Positions 5,034-9,068 of a DNA stretch of 9,068 bases are shown piece by piece. Each line of letters opens with the position of its first letter. Position 1 is the first letter of the stretch. The notes under the pieces were generated by a model that had not been told where the DNA came from, did not search any database, and was given only the letters and a program-made list of their open reading frames with translations. Origin of the DNA: Paracoccaceae bacterium (GTDB taxonomy: Bacteria > Pseudomonadota > Alphaproteobacteria > Rhodobacterales > Rhodobacteraceae); the NCBI GenBank assembly GCA_016937725.1, contig JAFGVZ010000093.1:1-9068 (forward strand). The letters run 5' to 3'. The translations under genes and the position numbers were made by a program.

Positions 5034-7439
5034 TTAGTGAGCTGGGCGATTGCCCGCGTCATCCGCTTTTGGCGACATGCGCGCGACGCGCGCGGCTTCG
5101 TCCGCCGCTGCATCCCATTCCATCGATTCCGGCATATGCACCAGCGCATGTTGCAGCACTTCGCGCACATGGGCGACGGGGATGATGGTCAGCCCCTCTT
5201 TCACGTTGTCGGGAATTTCCGGCAGGTCCTTGGCATTGTCCTGCGGGATCATCACCGTGTCGATACCGCCGCGCAAAGCTGCCAACAGCTTTTCCTTCAG
5301 CCCACCAATGGCCAGCACATTGCCGCGCAACGTGACCTCGCCGGTCATGGCCACGTTCTTGCGCACCGGGATTTGCGTCAGCACCGACACGATAGATGTT
5401 ACCATCCCAACCCCCGCGCTTGGCCCGTCCTTGGGCGTGGCGCCTTCGGGGACGTGGACGTGAATATCCCACGCGTCAAACCGCGGCGGCAAAACCCCGA
5501 TTTCCGGCCCGATGGAGCGCACGAAGGAACTGGCCGCGTCGATGGATTCCTTCATCACATCGCCCAGCTTGCCGGTGGTCTTCATCCGGCCTTTGCCGGG
5601 AAGGCGCAGCGCTTCGATCTGCAACAGCTCGCCGCCCACCTGCGTCCAGGCAAGCCCGGTGACAACGCCGATCTGGTCCTCTTTCTCGGCCGACCCAAAC
5701 CGGAAGCGCGGCACGCCCAGAAAATCGGGCAGGGTGTCGGCGGTCACGCTGACCGTTTTGGCATCTTTCCGCACGATCTTGGTCACGGCCTTCCGCGCGA
5801 TCTTGTTCAACTCGCGCTCAAGGTTCCGCACCCCGGCCTCGCGGGTGTAAAGCCGGATCGTCTGGGTGATCGCCGCGTCCGCGACCTCCAGCTCGCCCGC
5901 TTTCAGCCCGTGGTTCTTGATCGACTTGGGCAGCAGGTGCGTGCGGGCGATTTCCAGCTTTTCATCCTCGGTGTAGCCCGATAGCGGAATGATCTCCATC
6001 CGGTCCAGAAGCGGCCCCGGCATGTTGTAGCTGTTGGCCGTGGTCAGGAACATGACGTTCGACAGGTCGTATTCCACTTCCAGATAGTGGTCCACGAAGG
6101 TCGAGTTCTGTTCCGGGTCCAACACCTCCAGCATGGCCGACGCCGGGTCGCCCCGGAAATCCTGCCCCATCTTGTCGATCTCATCGAGCAGGATCAGCGG
6201 GTTTGTTGTCTTGGCTTTTTTCAACGCCTGAATGATCTTGCCGGGCATGGACCCGATATAGGTCCGCCGGTGGCCCCGAATTTCAGATTCGTCGCGCACA
6301 CCGCCAAGCGAAATACGGATAAACTCGCGCCCCGTGGCCCGTGCAACCGACCGGCCAAGGCTGGTTTTGCCCACACCCGGAGGGCCGACCAAGCACATGA
6401 TCGGGCCTTTCAACTTGGCCGACCGCGATTGCACGGCCAGATATTCGACGATCCGCTCTTTCACCTTGTCCAAACTGTAATGGTCAGCATCCAGCACCTG
6501 TTGCGCGCGGCCAAGGTCTTTCTTGACCTTGCTTTTCACGCCCCACGGAATGGACAGCAGCCAATCCAGATAGTTGCGCACGACAGTCGCTTCGGCAGAC
6601 ATGGGCGACATGTTGCGCAGCTTTTTCAGCTCGGCATCGGCCTTTTCACGGGCTTCCTTGGAAAACTTGGTCTTGGCAATGCGCGCTTCCAGTTCGGCCA
6701 GTTCGTTCTGGCCGTCCTCTCCATCGCCCAATTCCTTCTGAATGGCCTTCATCTGCTCATTCAGGTAATATTCGCGCTGCGTGCGCTCCATCTGGCTTTT
6801 CACGCGGGTTTTGATCTTGCGTTCCACCTGCAAGACCGACAATTCGCCCTGCATTTGCGCATAAATCTCTTCCAGCCGCGCGGCCAGCGCGGTCATTTCC
6901 AAGATAGCCTGCTTCTTGTCCACGCTCGACCCCAGATGGCCCGCGGCCAGATCGGCCAGCTTGGCGGGGTCCGTTGCTTCTGCGATTGCGGCCAAAGCCT
7001 CGTCGGGGATATTCTTGCGGATTTTCGCATAGCGCTCGAATTCGTTCTGCACCGACCGCATCAGCGCCTTGATCTCGGCCTCGACACCATCGGTGTCGGG
7101 CATGTCTGCGATACGGGCTTCGAAATAGCCTTCTTCGCGCGTGAATTCGGTGATGTGCACACGGCGATGGCCCTCGACCAGCACCTTCACGGTGCCGTCC
7201 GGCAGCTTCAGCAGTTGCAGCACATTCGCCAGCACGCCCACGCGATAAATATCATCGCTTGCGGGGTCTTCCTGCGAATGGTCGATCTGAGAGGCAAGCA
7301 GGATTTGCTTGTCATCATTCATGACCGTTTCCAACGCACGCACAGATTTGTCGCGGCCCACGAACAGGGGCACGACCATATGCGGAAACACGACCATGTC
7401 GCGCAGGGGCAATACGGGGTAGCTGCTCAATTCCGTCAC
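5034..7439 (-). CDS. lon: ATP-dependent protease La (Lon)
   Basis: This 801-residue cytoplasmic AAA+ serine protease degrades misfolded and selected regulatory proteins as a hexamer. The N-terminal substrate-binding domain begins at LPLRDMVVFPHMVVPLFVGR and continues into a helical region rich in charged residues (about 180-280). The ATPase shows Walker A GPPGVGKT (352-359) and Walker B LILLDEID (415-422). The protease domain shows nucleophile S674 in PKDGPSAG and K717 in GGLKEKLLAA, the same 43-residue spacing as S679/K722 of E. coli. Length is normal for LonA; only the Ala/Asp-rich last 25 residues look variable. The start is GTG 7437-7439: AAAGGA lies 7 nt upstream (7447-7452) and the product then starts with the family's usual short lead into YPVLPLRD. 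It appears to be its own transcription unit with a heat-shock-like promoter (7486-7514). Confidence 0.98.
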   Translation of the reverse strand: MTELSSYPVLPLRDMVVFPHMVVPLFVGRDKSVRALETVMNDDKQILLASQIDHSQEDPASDDIYRVGVLANVLQLLKLPDGTVKVLVEGHRRVHITEFTREEGYFEARIADMPDTDGVEAEIKALMRSVQNEFERYAKIRKNIPDEALAAIAEATDPAKLADLAAGHLGSSVDKKQAILEMTALAARLEEIYAQMQGELSVLQVERKIKTRVKSQMERTQREYYLNEQMKAIQKELGDGEDGQNELAELEARIAKTKFSKEAREKADAELKKLRNMSPMSAEATVVRNYLDWLLSIPWGVKSKVKKDLGRAQQVLDADHYSLDKVKERIVEYLAVQSRSAKLKGPIMCLVGPPGVGKTSLGRSVARATGREFIRISLGGVRDESEIRGHRRTYIGSMPGKIIQALKKAKTTNPLILLDEIDKMGQDFRGDPASAMLEVLDPEQNSTFVDHYLEVEYDLSNVMFLTTANSYNMPGPLLDRMEIIPLSGYTEDEKLEIARTHLLPKSIKNHGLKAGELEVADAAITQTIRLYTREAGVRNLERELNKIARKAVTKIVRKDAKTVSVTADTLPDFLGVPRFRFGSAEKEDQIGVVTGLAWTQVGGELLQIEALRLPGKGRMKTTGKLGDVMKESIDAASSFVRSIGPEIGVLPPRFDAWDIHVHVPEGATPKDGPSAGVGMVTSIVSVLTQIPVRKNVAMTGEVTLRGNVLAIGGLKEKLLAALRGGIDTVMIPQDNAKDLPEIPDNVKEGLTIIPVAHVREVLQHALVHMPESMEWDAAADEAARVARMSPKADDAGNRPAH

Positions 7440-7485
7440 GGGTATGTCCTTTGGCTTGTCGGCAAGAGGTGCCGAGAACTATCAG

Positions 7486-7514
7486 ATTTGGGCCGAGCGG
7501 CGCTCAAATTCAAG
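7486..7514 (-). promoter_or_regulatory. RpoH (sigma-32-like) heat-shock promoter of lon
   Basis: On the minus strand, CTTGAA (7509-7514) is a perfect sigma-32 -35 core. After a 15-bp spacer comes GCCCAAAT (7486-7493), close to the CCCCATNT -10 pattern. The predicted start is near 7479, giving a leader of about 40 nt that includes the Shine-Dalgarno. The spacer holds a perfect short palindrome, GAGCGGCGCTC on the plus strand (7495-7505). lon is a classical heat-shock gene in many proteobacteria, which supports the call. Confidence 0.65.
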
Positions 7515-7543
7515 ACGCCGCCCATCTGGCCTGTAATGTGACG

Positions 7544-7572
7544 AACATACAACCGGGAAAAAATGGTGTAAA
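7544..7572 (-). promoter_or_regulatory. Possible sigma-70 promoter of lon
   Basis: On the minus strand, TTTACA (7567-7572, five of six to consensus) is followed after 17 bp by TATGTT (7544-7549, four of six). It lies upstream of the RpoH-like promoter and downstream of the terminator at 7635-7660, so it could supply basal lon transcription. A chance match is possible. Confidence 0.4.
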
Positions 7573-7618
7573 CGCGACGTGACTTAGGCCATCTGCGGGC
7601 CATGACATGCACGGAAAA

Positions 7619-7660
7619 AACCCCACAAAAGCAAGGGGCCTCGGTCATGACCGAGGCCCC
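7619..7660 (-). terminator. Strong terminator downstream of the DUF2853 gene
   Basis: Positions 7635-7660 are a perfect 26-bp palindrome (arms GGGGCCTCGGTCA / TGACCGAGGCCCC). On the minus strand it is followed by TTGCTTTTG and, a little further on, a run of T (7615-7620). The T-rich side shows that it works for minus-strand transcripts coming from the DUF2853 gene, about 130 bp upstream. It insulates lon from that gene. Confidence 0.8.
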
Positions 7661-7791
7661 CATATCTCACCCGCGTGCCCTTCACGTCACGAGAGGATGG
7701 TAGGCCCGGTCATCCTAACCAGACACTTCACAATCCACCATTCAAGCCGCTTGAACAAGCCGATAACGCGTAAAACTGTATCAATCGCGCC
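7661..7791 (-). other. Transcribed spacer between the DUF2853 stop and its terminator
   Basis: About 130 bp separate the DUF2853 stop codon from the terminator, longer than needed for a 3' UTR. I see no open frame with a ribosome binding site. It contains the 15-bp palindrome TTCAAGCCGCTTGAA (7741-7755), which can form a 7-bp-arm dyad but has only one central base, so it suits a DNA site better than an RNA hairpin. It could be a plain 3' UTR or include a small RNA ending at 7635-7660. Confidence 0.3.
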
Positions 7792-8133
7792 TTAGCCGTA
7801 GACAGATTCCTTGCCGAAATGCTTGGTCAGCAGGTAGTAAATCACGGCCCGATACTTGTTGCGTTCGGAGCGGCCATATTGCTCGATGACCGCATCGATG
7901 GCCTTGCCCAGTTCCGGTCCGTCGGCCAGCCCCAGTTTCTTGATCAGGAAGCCCTTGCGCACGGTGTCCAGTTCATGTTCCTGCGTGCCTGCGACGGTGC
8001 TGGCATCGGGGTTGTAGATGGATGGGCCACAGCCGATCGTGACCTTGCGCAGCAGGTCCATATCCGGCGTTACCCCGCATTTGTCGCGCAGGTCGGCGGC
8101 ATAGCGTTCAATCAATTCGTCGCGACGTCCCAT
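7792..8133 (-). CDS. DUF2853 family protein
   Basis: This is a 113-residue, soluble, mostly helical protein with no signal peptide or membrane segment. I recognise the DUF2853 pattern: MGRRDELIERYAADLRDKCG, then PDMDLLRKVTIGCGPSIYNP, a middle KGFLIKKLGL, and the near-invariant C-terminus NKYRAVIYYLLTKHFGKES. Cysteines are at C19 and in the GCGPSIYN loop. Full family length, apparently intact. No biochemical function is established to my knowledge. The start ATG 8131-8133 is well supported, with AAAGGGAG (8140-8147) 6 nt upstream. It lies 113 bp downstream of guaD on the same strand. A hairpin and a T run between them argue for at least partly separate transcription, so shared function with guaD should not be assumed. 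Confidence 0.9.
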   Translation of the reverse strand: MGRRDELIERYAADLRDKCGVTPDMDLLRKVTIGCGPSIYNPDASTVAGTQEHELDTVRKGFLIKKLGLADGPELGKAIDAVIEQYGRSERNKYRAVIYYLLTKHFGKESVYG

Positions 8134-8167
8134 GTTTCGCTCCCTTTATGGTTTTTCGCACTTTTTA

Positions 8168-8204
8168 CGCAAACAGCGCCGGTGGCGCCCGCGCGGAGTT
8201 TGCG
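8168..8204. repeat. Two-tier hairpin between guaD and the DUF2853 gene
   Basis: Outer arms CGCAAAC (8168-8174) and GTTTGCG (8198-8204) enclose an inner hairpin, GCGCC-GGT-GGCGC (8176-8188). No T run follows on either strand. It sits in the 5' region of the DUF2853 gene and the 3' region of guaD, and could act as a transcript-end structure, a leader hairpin or an operator. Confidence 0.4.
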
Positions 8205-8225
8205 CAACTCTGCGCGCTAAACCAA

Positions 8226-8246
8226 GAAAAAAGCGCAAGCGCCGCG
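8226..8246 (-). terminator. Weak terminator-like element after guaD
   Basis: Directly after the guaD stop, the minus strand reads a GCGC-TT-GCGC self-complementary stretch (8233-8242) and then six T (8227-8232). The T run is good but the stem can only form 3-4 base pairs with a usable loop. It may cause partial termination. Confidence 0.3.
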
Positions 8247-9068
8247 TCAGGCCGTTTTGCGTTGTTGCCCCGCCACATAGGTTTGCCCCACGGCGCGGTC
8301 ATCGCCCATTACTTGCAGGGTAAACAATTCATCTGCCAGCCCGCGCGCGCGTTTCATGCGCTGCGCCATAGCGGGGGTGGCGCGGGCGTTCAGCACGACG
8401 AAATCGGCCTCGGAGCCGGGGTCGAGAGTGCCTATGCGGTCAGCTAACCCCAAGGCCACGGCATTGCCCCGCGTGATCCAGTGAAAGGCGCGGTAGGGGT
8501 GCAGCCTTTGCCCCTGCAATTGCAGCACCTTGTAGCCCTCTGCCAGCGTTTGCAGCGGGCTATAGCTGGTGCCGCCGCCAATATCGGTGGCGATGGCGTT
8601 GGTCAGGCCCGCGCCGCGCAGTTTTGCGTCATTGAACAGGCCGGACCCAAGGAACAGGTTCGACGTGGGGCAAAAGACGGGTTTCGCATCCGCCTCTGCC
8701 AGCGCGCCGATTTCGCGGTCGGACAGGTGAATGCTGTGGCCCAGCAAGCTGTTGCCGCGCAGCAGGCCGTAACGGGCATAGATGTCGGTGTAATCCTTGG
8801 CATCCGGGTATAGCTGGCACGACAGCGCGATCTCGGCATGGTTCTCGCTCAGATGGGTCTGGATGTGGCAATCGGGGTGCTCTGCGGCGAGCGCCTGCGC
8901 CGCTTCCATCTGCTCAGGCGTCGAGGTGATGGCAAAACGCGGCGTAATCGCATAGCCCAAGCGGCCCTTGCCATGCCAGCGCGCGATCAGGGCCTTGCTG
9001 TCGTCGTAGCTGGATTGCGGTGTATCGCACAGCGCATCGGGCGCGTTGCGGTCCATCATCACCTTGCC
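8247..9068 (-). CDS. guaD: Guanine deaminase, C-terminal part (5' end outside window)
   Basis: Guanine deaminase, a zinc enzyme of the amidohydrolase superfamily, hydrolyses guanine to xanthine and ammonia. The frame is open to the window edge (the last codons read GKVMMDRNAP, a conserved internal stretch), so the GTG/ATG codons near 9062 are not the start. The 273 visible residues include THLSEN (71-76) and GHSIHLSD (110-117) with metal-ligand histidines and the catalytic Glu of HLSE. They also include CPTSNLFLGSG (133-143), ATDIGGGTSYS (160-170) with the metal-binding Asp, and the closing LDPGSEADFVVL strand followed by the usual ELF-x5-GDDRAV-x3-YVAG end. Against E. coli GuaD (about 440 residues), roughly the first 165 residues, including the N-terminal HxH, are missing. 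The visible part looks intact. The TGA at 8247-8249 is followed at once by a T-run element. Confidence 0.93.
   Translation of the reverse strand, partial: GKVMMDRNAPDALCDTPQSSYDDSKALIARWHGKGRLGYAITPRFAITSTPEQMEAAQALAAEHPDCHIQTHLSENHAEIALSCQLYPDAKDYTDIYARYGLLRGNSLLGHSIHLSDREIGALAEADAKPVFCPTSNLFLGSGLFNDAKLRGAGLTNAIATDIGGGTSYSPLQTLAEGYKVLQLQGQRLHPYRAFHWITRGNAVALGLADRIGTLDPGSEADFVVLNARATPAMAQRMKRARGLADELFTLQVMGDDRAVGQTYVAGQQRKTA

Noticed and set aside
6087..7541. A 484-codon plus-strand open frame opposite lon
   Set aside because: It is the antisense shadow of a conserved GC-rich gene; its translation is rich in His, Arg, Gln and Phe with no domain pattern. The 5028-5984 plus-strand frame is rejected for the same reason.
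8133..8170. TTGCGT-17 bp-ATAAAG as a promoter for the DUF2853 gene
   Set aside because: Transcription would begin within the Shine-Dalgarno sequence, which would prevent its use.
1..9068. Mobile element, CRISPR array, toxin-antitoxin or defence genes
   Set aside because: All long frames are accounted for by housekeeping families, and I saw no direct-repeat arrays, transposase motifs or island boundaries on either strand.

Overview
The window looks like ordinary chromosomal DNA of an alphaproteobacterium, most likely a member of the Rhodobacterales. This rests on recognised families rather than a search: the C-terminal half of a zinc-ribbon membrane protein typical of that order, a bifunctional penicillin-binding protein with a Cys-containing insert, a glnK-amtB pair, Lon, a DUF2853 protein and guanine deaminase. 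The DNA is GC-rich, with many G/C third positions. I see no transposase, integrase, phage gene, CRISPR array or toxin-antitoxin pair.

Layout. Positions 1-473 (+) hold the end of the zinc-ribbon/membrane-anchor gene. It converges with a class A penicillin-binding protein gene at 552-2681 (-). A 355-bp divergent spacer (2682-3036) separates that gene from the nitrogen operon glnK (3037-3375, +) and amtB (3410-4744, +), which ends in a strong hairpin. A tRNA-Val(CAC) gene lies at 4869-4943 (-) with its own likely promoter, just downstream of lon (5034-7439, -). The 352-bp spacer upstream of lon holds, in the direction of lon transcription, a terminator for the preceding gene, a possible sigma-70 promoter and a heat-shock-like (RpoH) promoter. 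Then come a DUF2853 gene (7792-8133, -) and the 3' two thirds or so of guaD (8247-9068, -), which runs off the window.

How the genes work together. GlnK and AmtB form the known ammonium-sensing and uptake module: GlnK blocks the AmtB channel when nitrogen is plentiful and is uridylylated on Tyr51 when it is scarce. The residues this needs are present in both proteins. Lon is a stand-alone quality-control protease. The PBP polymerises and cross-links peptidoglycan. GuaD deaminates guanine to xanthine and releases ammonia, a loose link to nitrogen metabolism. The other genes share no evident pathway.

I did not find an undescribed multi-gene system. The items most worth a second look are regulatory: the layered lon promoter region, two dyads upstream of glnK, and a roughly 130-nt transcribed spacer behind the DUF2853 gene. 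At protein level, the lone Cys pair in the PBP glycosyltransferase domain and the altered T-loop base of GlnK stand out.
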